Assembly: GCA_964384345.1 (NCBI GenBank)
Contig: CAYLKD010000002.1
Span: 48,890 to 112,889, forward strand
Origin: JASLCR01 sp964384345
GTDB taxonomy: Bacteria; Patescibacteriota; Saccharimonadia; Saccharimonadales; Saccharimonadaceae
DNA: 64,000 bases
Direction: 5' to 3'
Both the position numbers and the translations under genes were made by a program. The notes beneath the pieces were generated by a model that was not told the origin of the DNA, did not search any database, and saw only the letters and a program-made list of their open reading frames with translations. Shown in pieces: positions 14,813 through 23,419 of this stretch (position 1 is the first letter of the stretch; every line of letters begins with the position of its first letter).

Positions 14813-14818
14813 TATACT
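14813..14818 (+). promoter_or_regulatory. -10 box of the 79-residue membrane protein gene
   Basis: TATACT ends 9 nt before the ATG at 14828. Confidence 0.5.
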
Positions 14819-14827
14819 AAAAGAGTT

Positions 14828-15067
14828 ATGTCATTATTTATGAATCAAGAAACTACTCGCTCAAAGTTTCAGCAAAAGATTGCAGCAGACCTTGCTGAAA
14901 AATCCAAAAAAAAGCTAACTGACATTGATACCGAACGTCCTGACGGCGTCGAGGATTCCGCATATTTACGTCATACCAAACGCACGACGAGTCTAGCGTG
15001 GATATGGATACTACTGGCAATAATTGCACTTGGTATCCTTATCTGGCTTGTGGTGGTTCCGCGCTAA
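14828..15067 (+). CDS. Small tail-anchored membrane protein
   Basis: The 79-residue product has a charged soluble N-terminal part (KSKKKLTDIDTERPDGVED) and a single C-terminal membrane helix (about 57-77, LAWIWILLAIIALGILIWLV). No known family is recognised. It sits 18 nt before pheS, but that gene seems to have its own promoter. An alternative start is the second Met, at codon 5. Confidence 0.7.
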   Translation: MSLFMNQETTRSKFQQKIAADLAEKSKKKLTDIDTERPDGVEDSAYLRHTKRTTSLAWIWILLAIIALGILIWLVVVPR

Positions 15068-15070
15068 CGC

Positions 15071-15076
15071 TATACT
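15071..15076 (+). promoter_or_regulatory. -10 box of pheST
   Basis: TATACT ends 9 nt before the pheS ATG at 15086; no Shine-Dalgarno. Confidence 0.5.
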
Positions 15077-15085
15077 AACGTATAG

Positions 15086-16126
15086 ATGAGTAACTATCCT
15101 GCAATCGATACCGTACGCACTGCGCTAATCGAACGTTTTGCGACGCTTGAAACGAAAAGCGACATTCTAAAAGCCGTAGAACTTAAGCAATTATTTGCTG
15201 CAATAAAAGACCAACCGAGCGATACGCGTGCTGACTATGGACAAGCAGTTAACGCGCTTAAGGTTGAGCTACAAAACATGATAAATGAGTCGCACGATTC
15301 TGTAGAATCACTTGCTGCTATCGATGTAACTGCGCCGATGGACGTCAATAGCCAGAAGCCTTCGTTATTGCCCACGGCAAAGGGAACTGTGCATCCAATT
15401 TCACAAGAAATCGCTTATATGAGAAACATACTCGCGAGAATGGGATTTGTTGTCTATGAATCACGTGAAATTGATGATCAGTATCACATGTTTGAAGCTT
15501 TGAATTTTCCTAAAGGTCATCCTGCACGTGATGATTATGATACGTTTATGACTGCCGAAAAAGACAGTGACGGCGAATCATTTATCGCACCTGCTCATAC
15601 GAGTACCATGCAAAACCGAATTTTACGGGAGTTAAAGCCGCAACTAGAAAACGGTGAGCCGATCGCTGCAGCTGCGATCGATCGTTGCTTTCGCAATGAA
15701 GATCTTGATGCGCGCCACGAACATACGTTTTATCAGCATGAAGGGATTTATGTCGCTCAAAATGTCCATGCAGGAATGCTGGTTGCGTCACTCAAATCAT
15801 TCCTGGAATCGTATTTCGAGAAAGAGATCGACGTTCGTGTTAATCCATTTTATTTTCCATTTACCGAACCAAGTTTTGAGTTTTCTCTGAGTTGTCCTTT
15901 TTGTGATGGTCAAGGCTGCAAGGTTTGCTCACACGAAGGATGGATAGAATTACTTGGTTGCGGTATGATTCATCCAAATGTGCTGCGAGCTGCCGATATT
16001 GATCCTGATGTGTACACTGGCTATGCGTGGGGTGGTGGTGTTGAACGTTTGATAATGATGAAGCATAACGTTGAAGATATCAGGCATTTTGAAAGTGCAA
16101 AATTAGATTTTTTGAGGCAATTTTAG
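15086..16126 (+). CDS. pheS: Phenylalanyl-tRNA synthetase alpha subunit
   Basis: PheS and PheT form the alpha2-beta2 enzyme that charges tRNA-Phe. The 346-residue alpha chain has an N-terminal coiled-coil arm (about 1-85) and the class II catalytic core: motif 1 near HPISQEIAYMRNILARMGF, motif 2 DRCFRNEDLDARHEHTFYQ (about 197-215) and motif 3 GYAWGGGVERLIMM (about 312-325). A CPFC...CKVC cysteine segment near 275-287 is as in many bacterial PheS. The stop is immediately followed by the pheT start. Confidence 0.96.
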   Translation: MSNYPAIDTVRTALIERFATLETKSDILKAVELKQLFAAIKDQPSDTRADYGQAVNALKVELQNMINESHDSVESLAAIDVTAPMDVNSQKPSLLPTAKGTVHPISQEIAYMRNILARMGFVVYESREIDDQYHMFEALNFPKGHPARDDYDTFMTAEKDSDGESFIAPAHTSTMQNRILRELKPQLENGEPIAAAAIDRCFRNEDLDARHEHTFYQHEGIYVAQNVHAGMLVASLKSFLESYFEKEIDVRVNPFYFPFTEPSFEFSLSCPFCDGQGCKVCSHEGWIELLGCGMIHPNVLRAADIDPDVYTGYAWGGGVERLIMMKHNVEDIRHFESAKLDFLRQF

Positions 16127-18646
16127 ATGAAAGTCAGTTTGAATACCGTCAAGCAATACATTAGCTTCGAGCTCCCACCGACAACGGAGCTTATCGAACG
16201 GATTAACGAACAACTCGGTAAAGTCGAAACAGTCAACGATCTTGTGGATACGTATAAAGACGCAGTCGTTGTCCAGCTAAAATCTTGCGAAAAACACCCA
16301 TCGGCCGATAGGCTAAACATATGTTTTGTCGATGATGGAGGTTTCGTGCAAGACGTCCCGCGTACCGACGAAGGATTGGTGCAAGTCGTATGTGGCGCGC
16401 CGAATGTCCGGGAAGGAATGTACGCTGTATGGTTACCGCCTCGGTCAGTCGTGCCAGCTACGTATGGAGATGAAGAACCATTTGTTCTTGGCGCTCGAGA
16501 GCTTCGCGGCGTAGTCAGCCAAGGCATGCTTGCGGCTGCAGACGAGCTCGCAGTGGGAAATGATCATGACGGTATTTTAGAATTATCATTAGATGAATGG
16601 CGTCCTTCAGATCAGTTGCTGCAGGCTGGTGCAAGTTTTGCGAAGCTCTACGGACTAGACGATACGATTATCGACATTGAAAATAAAATGTTCACCCACC
16701 GACCGGATTGTTTCGGGCAGATTGGTGTAGCGCGAGAGCTAGCGGGTATTTTAGGTCAGGAATTTGTCGACCCTGAATGGTACTGGAAGATTCCAGAATT
16801 TGTTGTAACTGAAGGACTTGATATCGAGATTATAAATGAGGCTGGCGAGAATGTGCCGCGCTTCATGGCTGTCGCCCTCAAAAACGTTGAAATCAAACCA
16901 AGCCCTTTGTGGCTCCAGTGTTCACTGATAGCACTGGGCAGTAAACCTATAAACAATGTCGTTGATATTACAAACTACGTTATGCTATTGACGGCGCAGC
17001 CAACGCATGCCTATGATTATGATAAACTCCGTGGTCACAAGCTTGGTGTTCGTATGGCAAAGGCTGGTGAAAGCGTTAAGCTGCTCAATGACAAAACATA
17101 TCAACTTACTGACGATGATATCGTCATTATAGATGGTGAAGGGCCAGTTGGTCTTGCGGGGATTATGGGTGGCGCCAATAGTGAAATAAGCGAGTCAACA
17201 AAAAATGTCGTCCTTGAAGTTGCGACATTTGATATGTATGTCCTGCGTAAAACGAGCATGCGACATGGCGTGTTTACTGACGCGCTTACACGGTTCAATA
17301 AAGGCCAGTCACCGCTGCAAAACGATCGAGTACTTCAAACATTGCTTATGTCGATCAAAGACATTAGTATGACCGAGCAAGCAAGTCCTGTCATCGACCT
17401 GCAGCAAGATAGCGTAAAACAGATCTACGACCAACAGACTGTGCATGAACCACTCTTTATTGAGAGGTCATTCATTAACGACCGGCTAGGACTGGAATTT
17501 ACAAACGAAGCCATTATGACACTTCTTAGTAATGTACATTTTGACTGTACTAGTGTTGAATCTACTGACGCGCTGACTATCACCGCACCATTTTGGCGCA
17601 CAGACATCGAGCTTCGCGAAGATATAGTTGAGGAAGTGGGCAGACTCTACGGATTCGATAAATTGCCACGCGAACTGCCGATGCGCACGATGAAGCCGAC
17701 AGCGCTTCGCCCGCAAATTCAGCTCAAAGCTGACGTACGGAATGCGCTCAGCAAGGCTGGCGCAAATGAAATACTAACGTATAGTTTCGTTCATGAAAAC
17801 GTTATGACTCGTGCCGGTCAAAATTCTGAATTTGCCTATCGACTATCAAATGCGCTGAGCCCGGACCTTCAGTATTATCGTCTTAGTTTGACGCCGAGTT
17901 TACTCGACAAGATTAATGCCAATATTCGTGCAGGGTACGATGAATTTGCGCTTTTTGAAATAGGAAAAGGACACTCGAAGCAAGTGGCAGTCGATGATGA
18001 TTCATTGCCACTCGAAACTCATCGAGTAGGCCTCGTCTATTCTGCAAAACATGCTACAAAGGGCGCTAGTTTCTACCAAGCAAAAAGTATTCTCGAATTT
18101 CTTGCCACGTCCCTGAAACTTGAACTCGACTACGAACCGCTCACCGAAGCATCAACTGATCAGACGTACGTTGCATTTGACTACCAACGATCGGCTCTTG
18201 TTGTGAGTAGACGCACGAATACTGTATTGGGAATAGTCGGTGAGTATACGCAGCAGACAAAACGAGCATTTAAGTTACCGCAGGCAGCAGCAGGATTTGA
18301 GCTGTTGTTAGACGAGTTACAGAGTATTAATAAACAACTCACGACCTATACGCCGCTGAGTAAATATCCATCAATCGATCGCGATGTTACCTTTGTCTGC
18401 GAGACATCTATGAGTTACCGCGACATAGTGTCAAACATCAGCGCACACATACGTGAAATATCTGTGCCAATCACAGTCGCGCTTAAAGACATATACCAAG
18501 CAAACTCAAGTAGCAACAAGCATATGAGTTTTGTCTTTACAATCAAGCCAGAGCTGCAAACGATGACGAGCGATCAAGCTTCAGCAGTTATGAATGATAT
18601 CATCGCTATTGTCGAGCAAAATACGACTGCTCGCGCCATGCGATAA
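16127..18646 (+). CDS. pheT: Phenylalanyl-tRNA synthetase beta subunit
   Basis: The 839-residue beta chain has the usual order: N-terminal domain with an EMAP/OB tRNA-binding fold (about 43-155, VVVQLKSCEKHPSADRLNICFVDDG split over it), the B3/4 editing domain (about 210-400, with NVVDITNYVML and AYDYDKLRG), B5, the catalytic-like core ending near 700, and a C-terminal FDX-ACB anticodon-binding domain (TYTPLSKYPSIDRDVTFVC onward). It starts 1 nt after the pheS stop and is translationally coupled. Length is normal. Confidence 0.96.
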   Translation: MKVSLNTVKQYISFELPPTTELIERINEQLGKVETVNDLVDTYKDAVVVQLKSCEKHPSADRLNICFVDDGGFVQDVPRTDEGLVQVVCGAPNVREGMYAVWLPPRSVVPATYGDEEPFVLGARELRGVVSQGMLAAADELAVGNDHDGILELSLDEWRPSDQLLQAGASFAKLYGLDDTIIDIENKMFTHRPDCFGQIGVARELAGILGQEFVDPEWYWKIPEFVVTEGLDIEIINEAGENVPRFMAVALKNVEIKPSPLWLQCSLIALGSKPINNVVDITNYVMLLTAQPTHAYDYDKLRGHKLGVRMAKAGESVKLLNDKTYQLTDDDIVIIDGEGPVGLAGIMGGANSEISESTKNVVLEVATFDMYVLRKTSMRHGVFTDALTRFNKGQSPLQNDRVLQTLLMSIKDISMTEQASPVIDLQQDSVKQIYDQQTVHEPLFIERSFINDRLGLEFTNEAIMTLLSNVHFDCTSVESTDALTITAPFWRTDIELREDIVEEVGRLYGFDKLPRELPMRTMKPTALRPQIQLKADVRNALSKAGANEILTYSFVHENVMTRAGQNSEFAYRLSNALSPDLQYYRLSLTPSLLDKINANIRAGYDEFALFEIGKGHSKQVAVDDDSLPLETHRVGLVYSAKHATKGASFYQAKSILEFLATSLKLELDYEPLTEASTDQTYVAFDYQRSALVVSRRTNTVLGIVGEYTQQTKRAFKLPQAAAGFELLLDELQSINKQLTTYTPLSKYPSIDRDVTFVCETSMSYRDIVSNISAHIREISVPITVALKDIYQANSSSNKHMSFVFTIKPELQTMTSDQASAVMNDIIAIVEQNTTARAMR

Positions 18647-18664
18647 GCAAACCAAAAACCACAA

Positions 18665-18693
18665 TTGCTCAACCAAATCATAAGAGGTATGAT
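18665..18693 (+). promoter_or_regulatory. Promoter of the cyo operon
   Basis: TTGCTC (18665-18670), a 17 nt spacer and TATGAT (18688-18693). The -10 ends 8 nt before the cyoA ATG at 18702, so the operon mRNA may be leaderless. Confidence 0.55.
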
Positions 18694-18701
18694 TGAAGTA
18701 A

Positions 18702-19616
18702 ATGAAACGAAAAATGCTGGTAGTCGCTATTGTGGTTGTTATCGCTGCGCTCGTAGCGCTAGGGTATCGGTTGGTGCATGGAGTAACGTTTGATGTATTG
18801 CAGCCTACAGGCGTGATTGGTTTGAAAGAGCGTAATTTGCTACTATTCACGCTTGGTCTAAGCCTCATAGTCGTAGTACCAGTGTTTACGATGTTGGCGG
18901 TATTTGCATGGAAATACCATGAGTCGAATACAGAGGCTACATACAAACCAAATTGGACGAAAAACACTACACTCGAAACCATTTGGTGGGGTATACCGAT
19001 CGTTATTATAGCGATATTATCTCTTGTTACGTTCATTACTAGTCATACGTTAGATCCGTATAAGCCAATAGCATCTAACAACCGGACGATAGAGGTGCAA
19101 GTCGTCGCTCTGCAATGGAAGTGGCTTTTTATATATCCTGATTATGGTATTGCAACGGTCAATGAATTACCAATAGCGGTGAATACACCGATACATTTTT
19201 CACTGACAGGGGATGCTCCAATGAACGGTTTCTGGATACCAAGTTTGGGGACACAAATATATGCGATGAATGGCATGCAATCAGAGTTAAACCTTATGGC
19301 TAATAAAGTTGGCGTATACAAAGGTCACGCAACAAACATTAACGGTAAAGGTTATGCGGACATGAACTTTACCGTCAAAGCGCTTTCGAGTGGTGATTTT
19401 GATACATGGCAAAAGTCCGCCCACGATTCTCCTGATCAATTAACAAAAGCAACGTACGATAAGCTAGCGGAGCCAAATACGATGGGTGTACGTACATTAT
19501 TGCTCGCTGACCGTACGTTATACGATACAATAATGATGAAATATATGACAAAACAAACCACTAAGAATAATACAACGAAATCAACTATGGACCACCATAG
19601 CATGGACGCTATGTAA
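18702..19616 (+). CDS. cyoA: Cytochrome bo3-type quinol oxidase subunit II
   Basis: The 304-residue protein has an N-terminal membrane helix (about 4-25), a second and a third hairpin helix (about 45-70 and 92-115) and an extracytoplasmic cupredoxin domain. The segment FWIPSLGTQIYAMNGMQSEL is the quinol-oxidase version of this domain: the Cys/His/Met ligands of CuA are absent, so electrons come from quinol rather than cytochrome c. A Met/His-rich tail (MDHHSMDAM) ends the protein and could bind copper. The stop overlaps the cyoB start (TAATG). Confidence 0.93.
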   Translation: MKRKMLVVAIVVVIAALVALGYRLVHGVTFDVLQPTGVIGLKERNLLLFTLGLSLIVVVPVFTMLAVFAWKYHESNTEATYKPNWTKNTTLETIWWGIPIVIIAILSLVTFITSHTLDPYKPIASNNRTIEVQVVALQWKWLFIYPDYGIATVNELPIAVNTPIHFSLTGDAPMNGFWIPSLGTQIYAMNGMQSELNLMANKVGVYKGHATNINGKGYADMNFTVKALSSGDFDTWQKSAHDSPDQLTKATYDKLAEPNTMGVRTLLLADRTLYDTIMMKYMTKQTTKNNTTKSTMDHHSMDAM

Positions 19617-21577
19617 TGGAATTATTTGCAAACCTACTCGGAAGAATGTCACTGGAATATTTTCCGAAAGAACCAGCAACGATCGGTGCCGCAATTGGTA
19701 TGCCACTAGCGGTTTTTGGTGTTGTTGGCCTCTTGACCTATTTCAAAAAATGGCGATGGCTATGGGACAACTATTTGACGTCACTCGATGCAAAAAAAAT
19801 CGGTGTCATGTATATTGCCGTAGGTCTAATCATGCTAATTCGTGGACTCGCTGATACGCTGATGCTCCGTTTACAAACCGCTGTGGCCGTGGGTGATCAA
19901 GCGGGTCCGTTTAGCACCGATACATTTCAGCAAGTATTCACGGCACATGGCACAATTATGATTTTCTTTGTCGCCATGGGTCTAATGTTTGGGCTTATCA
20001 ATGTGGCCCTACCGTTGATGCTGGGGACTCGAGATGTAGCTTTTCCGCTTCTAAACTCAATTAGCTTTTGGTTATTTGCAGCCGGCATGATACTGATCAA
20101 TTTTTCTCTGATCTACGGCGGTTTCAGTAACGGGGGATGGCTCGGATATCCGCCGCTGACGGAACTACAATATAATCCAGGACCAGGAGTTGATTACTGG
20201 ATATGGAGTTTGCAGATTGCCGGAGTAGGAAGTTTGCTTTCGGGCATCAATTTCTTTGTCACCATTATCAAAAATCGCGCACCAGGTATGACATTTATGA
20301 AGATGCCTATATTCGCATGGAGCGTTCTCGTGACAACAGTTCTAATAATGTTGGCTTTTCCGATACTGACAGCGACGCTCGCCATGCTCTCGCTCGATCG
20401 AACCCTTGGAATGCATTTTTTCACCTCGCTTGCTGGCGGGAACCCTATGATGTACATCAACCTCATATGGGCTTGGGGTCATCCAGAAGTATATATTCTG
20501 GTACTACCAGCATTTGGTATTTTTTCAGAAATAGTGGCAACATTTAGTCGTAAAGCGTTGTTTGGCTACAAATCTATGGTCATAGCGCTGTGTGCGATCA
20601 TGGTTTTATCATTTATCGTCTGGCAGCACCATTTCTTCACCATGGGTGCGGGAGCCAATGTCAACGCATTCTTTGGTATCATGACGATGATCATTGCAAT
20701 CCCTACAGGAGTAAAGATATTCAACTGGCTGTTTACGATGTATCGAGGTAAGATTTTGTTTGCTAGTCCGATGTGGTGGTTTATGACATTTGTCGTCACA
20801 TTTACACTAGGTGGAGTTACCGGTGTATTGATGGCAGTTCCGGCTATTGATTATCAAGTGCACAATACGTTGTTTCTCGTAGCGCACTTCCATAATGTGA
20901 TAATTGGTGGGGTAGTATTCGGCTATCTTGCCGGGGTCGCCTACTGGTTTCCAAAGATGTTCGGCTTCACGCTTATCGAACGCCTCGGCAAATTATCGGC
21001 AGCATTATGGCAGCTCGGCTTTATCCTTGCGTTTATGCCACTATATGCACTTGGACTCATGGGTGCAGTTCGCCGCCTTGATCATTACACTGACCCGGCT
21101 TGGACACCGTTCTTCATAGTTTCAGGGATCGGGGTCGTGATCATTTGTGGCGGTGTGTTTGTACTCGTATTGCAAATAGCACTCAGTATATGGAAACGAA
21201 AGTCACTCAAAGCAGGCGGCGATCCATGGAACGGCCGTACGCTTGAATGGTCAGTGCCGTCGCCGGCGCCTAGCTATAACTTTGCAGTCATCCCACATGT
21301 CTCAGAGCGTGATGAGTGGTGGCACCGAAAGCAGCACAAATTAGCGCATGCTATCGATCACTACCAGGATATTATGCTACCAAAGAATTCTTCAATTGGT
21401 CTCATAATTGGTGGCCTTGCCGGTATAGCAGGTTTTGGGATCATTTGGCACATATGGTGGCTGTCAGCTATCGCTGTTGTGGCTATCATCAGTACGGTCA
21501 TTATTCGATCAAATGTTGAAGAAACTGAATTTACCATTACTGCTGCAGAACTAAAGAATGCTGAGGCAAAATTATGA
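19616..21577 (+). CDS. cyoB: Cytochrome bo3-type quinol oxidase subunit I
   Basis: The catalytic haem-copper subunit, 653 residues with about 15 membrane helices. Ligands are intact: His111 and His426 for the low-spin haem, His424 for the high-spin haem, and CuB from His289 (WGHPEVY, with Tyr293 of the His-Tyr crosslink), His338 and His339. The D-channel aspartate (RDVAFP, Asp140) and the K-channel lysine (PTGVKIFNW, Lys367) are present, and GHPE carries the glutamate, so it should be a proton-pumping A-type oxidase. The order and the 1-4 nt overlaps with cyoA and cyoC match the E. coli cyo operon. Confidence 0.96.
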   Translation: MELFANLLGRMSLEYFPKEPATIGAAIGMPLAVFGVVGLLTYFKKWRWLWDNYLTSLDAKKIGVMYIAVGLIMLIRGLADTLMLRLQTAVAVGDQAGPFSTDTFQQVFTAHGTIMIFFVAMGLMFGLINVALPLMLGTRDVAFPLLNSISFWLFAAGMILINFSLIYGGFSNGGWLGYPPLTELQYNPGPGVDYWIWSLQIAGVGSLLSGINFFVTIIKNRAPGMTFMKMPIFAWSVLVTTVLIMLAFPILTATLAMLSLDRTLGMHFFTSLAGGNPMMYINLIWAWGHPEVYILVLPAFGIFSEIVATFSRKALFGYKSMVIALCAIMVLSFIVWQHHFFTMGAGANVNAFFGIMTMIIAIPTGVKIFNWLFTMYRGKILFASPMWWFMTFVVTFTLGGVTGVLMAVPAIDYQVHNTLFLVAHFHNVIIGGVVFGYLAGVAYWFPKMFGFTLIERLGKLSAALWQLGFILAFMPLYALGLMGAVRRLDHYTDPAWTPFFIVSGIGVVIICGGVFVLVLQIALSIWKRKSLKAGGDPWNGRTLEWSVPSPAPSYNFAVIPHVSERDEWWHRKQHKLAHAIDHYQDIMLPKNSSIGLIIGGLAGIAGFGIIWHIWWLSAIAVVAIISTVIIRSNVEETEFTITAAELKNAEAKL

Positions 21578-22158
21578 GTACGCTCCACGAAACACAGCTA
21601 GCGAACCAAAAAACCGAATTAGGTTTTTGGCTCTACCTGATGACCGATTTAATGTTATTTGCGAGTCTATTCGCGGCGTTCATGGTGCTGCGTGTTGGAA
21701 CAAACGGTGGATCAAGCGGTGTAGATATATTTAATCCTCAGTACGCACTTCTTGAAACATTTGTACTACTCGCAAGCAGCCTTAGCTGCGGCATTGCACT
21801 TATATCAGCCCGGTTTGGCAAACTAAAGCCAGCTGTTATTTACCTAGTCATAACGATGCTGCTAGGCGCTTCATTTTTGTTTTTAGAAATACGGGAGTTT
21901 GCCTTACTCGTACTAGAAGGTAACAGTGCTGCGAGTAGTGCTTTCTTATCAGCATTTTTCACACTTGTTGCTACGCATGGTCTACATATTTTGATCGGAC
22001 TGGTATGGGCGGGAGCTTTGCTTTATTCAATCACGAAAAAAGGTTTGCAGCCTCGTGTTTTGCATAAATTTGGACTGTTTGCGCTCTTTTGGCACTTTTT
22101 AGATATTGTCTGGATCTTTATATTTAGTGTCGTCTATTTGATCGGAGGCTTATCGTGA
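21574..22158 (+). CDS. cyoC: Quinol oxidase subunit III
   Basis: The 194-residue protein has five membrane helices as in CyoC, with GFWLYLMTDLMLFASLFAAF near the N-terminus, ATHGLHILIGLVWAGALLY (about 131-149) and FWHFLDIVWIFIFSVVY near the C-terminus, the signatures of subunit III. The ATG overlaps the cyoB stop by 4 nt. It supports stability and proton uptake of the oxidase. Confidence 0.94.
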   Translation: MSTLHETQLANQKTELGFWLYLMTDLMLFASLFAAFMVLRVGTNGGSSGVDIFNPQYALLETFVLLASSLSCGIALISARFGKLKPAVIYLVITMLLGASFLFLEIREFALLVLEGNSAASSAFLSAFFTLVATHGLHILIGLVWAGALLYSITKKGLQPRVLHKFGLFALFWHFLDIVWIFIFSVVYLIGGLS

Positions 22159-22520
22159 ACCATACATCCTATCGTGCAGCAGTGAAGCAATATATAATCG
22201 GCGCAGTACTCGCAAGTATCTTGACGCTACTCGCATATTTTTTCGTCACACAGCGAATCACAAGCTCGGTAACACTTCTTTCAGCGCTCGTTCTTGTACT
22301 AGCGGTTATTCAACTCACAGTGCAAATCACATATTTCTTACACTTTGGTGCAGATAAAAAGCCCCGCTGGAGATCATATAGTCTGTTGTTTACGACTCTT
22401 ATGATAGTGGTGGTTGTTGTCGGGTCGATATGGATCATGCGTAACCTTAACTATCGAATGAACATGTCACCTGATAGCATGAACATGTATATGATTGATC
22501 AGAATAAAAAAGGTTTTTAG
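22155..22520 (+). CDS. cyoD: Quinol oxidase subunit IV
   Basis: The 121-residue protein starts at a GTG that overlaps the cyoC stop. It has three membrane helices with VIQLTVQITYFLHFG between helices 2 and 3, the CyoD signature. The C-terminal tail is Met/Asn-rich (MNMSPDSMNMYMIDQ), longer than usual and possibly copper-binding. It is thought to help CuB incorporation in this enzyme family. Confidence 0.9.
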   Translation: MNHTSYRAAVKQYIIGAVLASILTLLAYFFVTQRITSSVTLLSALVLVLAVIQLTVQITYFLHFGADKKPRWRSYSLLFTTLMIVVVVVGSIWIMRNLNYRMNMSPDSMNMYMIDQNKKGF

Positions 22521-23386
22521 TGCATAGAGTCAAAAACTACATTCGCTTAGCAAAGCCTGGTGTGCTGATGGGTAATGTCCTGACTGCGATTGCAGGCTAC
22601 CTGCTTTCAGCGGCACAGTATGGCTATGACCTTGTGTCGTTCCTCGCGATGCTTATAGGTATGACGTTTGTTGTCGGCGGCGCGTGTGCGTTGAATAATT
22701 ATTTAGACCGTGACATTGATAGTAAAATGGAGCGGACCAAAAAACGGCCAAGTGTCAGTGGTGAAATGAGTCCAATTGGTATGCAAATATACGCTTGGAC
22801 ATTATTAGTGGTAGGGGTTGGTGTGCTATATCTGTGGACGAATTTGCTAGTAGTTGGTATTGGAGTTATTGGTTTCATTACGTACGTATGGCTATACGGC
22901 GCTTGGTCAAAGCGAACATCGATTCATGGTACAGCTGTTGGTGCGATTTCTGGTGCTCTGCCAATTGCTGGAGGGTATGCTGCTGCGTCGGGTATGTTCG
23001 ATGTTGGTCTCGGCATAGCATTCTTGATTCTATTTTTCTGGCAGTTTCCAGAATTCTTTTCAATCGCAATCTACCGCAAGAAAGAATATGCAGCAGCTGG
23101 CATTCCACTGATGAGCATCGTAGAAGGCGTTCGTTCTACAACTGTGCAAATAGTTGTATTCACGATAGCGTATGTGATCGCGACGTTGACCTTGTCATTT
23201 TTTGGCTACACAGGCATCGTCTACCTGCTAGTGATGCTGGCGAGTGGTATCTACTGGATACACTATGGGTTTAAAGGTTTACGAACAAAGAATAGCGAAA
23301 CATGGTCGCGTTCAATGTTCCGTTTATCGATGTACAATATTTTATTATTATGTTTGATGCTTTCAATTGGTCCGCTTTTACCCTAG
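22520..23386 (+). CDS. cyoE: Protohaem IX farnesyltransferase (haem O synthase)
   Basis: The 288-residue UbiA-family prenyltransferase adds a farnesyl group to protohaem to make haem O for subunit I. The prenyl-diphosphate motif NNYLDRDIDSKMERTKKRP (about 54-72) is intact, and the second conserved loop reads WSKRTSIHGTAVGAISGALP. About nine membrane helices are seen. It starts at a GTG overlapping the cyoD stop. Haem synthesis genes themselves are not in this window, so haem may be imported. Confidence 0.94.
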   Translation: MHRVKNYIRLAKPGVLMGNVLTAIAGYLLSAAQYGYDLVSFLAMLIGMTFVVGGACALNNYLDRDIDSKMERTKKRPSVSGEMSPIGMQIYAWTLLVVGVGVLYLWTNLLVVGIGVIGFITYVWLYGAWSKRTSIHGTAVGAISGALPIAGGYAAASGMFDVGLGIAFLILFFWQFPEFFSIAIYRKKEYAAAGIPLMSIVEGVRSTTVQIVVFTIAYVIATLTLSFFGYTGIVYLLVMLASGIYWIHYGFKGLRTKNSETWSRSMFRLSMYNILLLCLMLSIGPLLP

Positions 23387-23406
23387 CGCTCGATCGATAT
23401 ACAATG

Positions 23407-23412
23407 TATAGT
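23407..23412 (+). promoter_or_regulatory. -10 box, leaderless ABC exporter start
   Basis: TATAGT ends 7 nt before the ATG at 23420. Confidence 0.5.
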
Positions 23413-23419
23413 AGACAAC

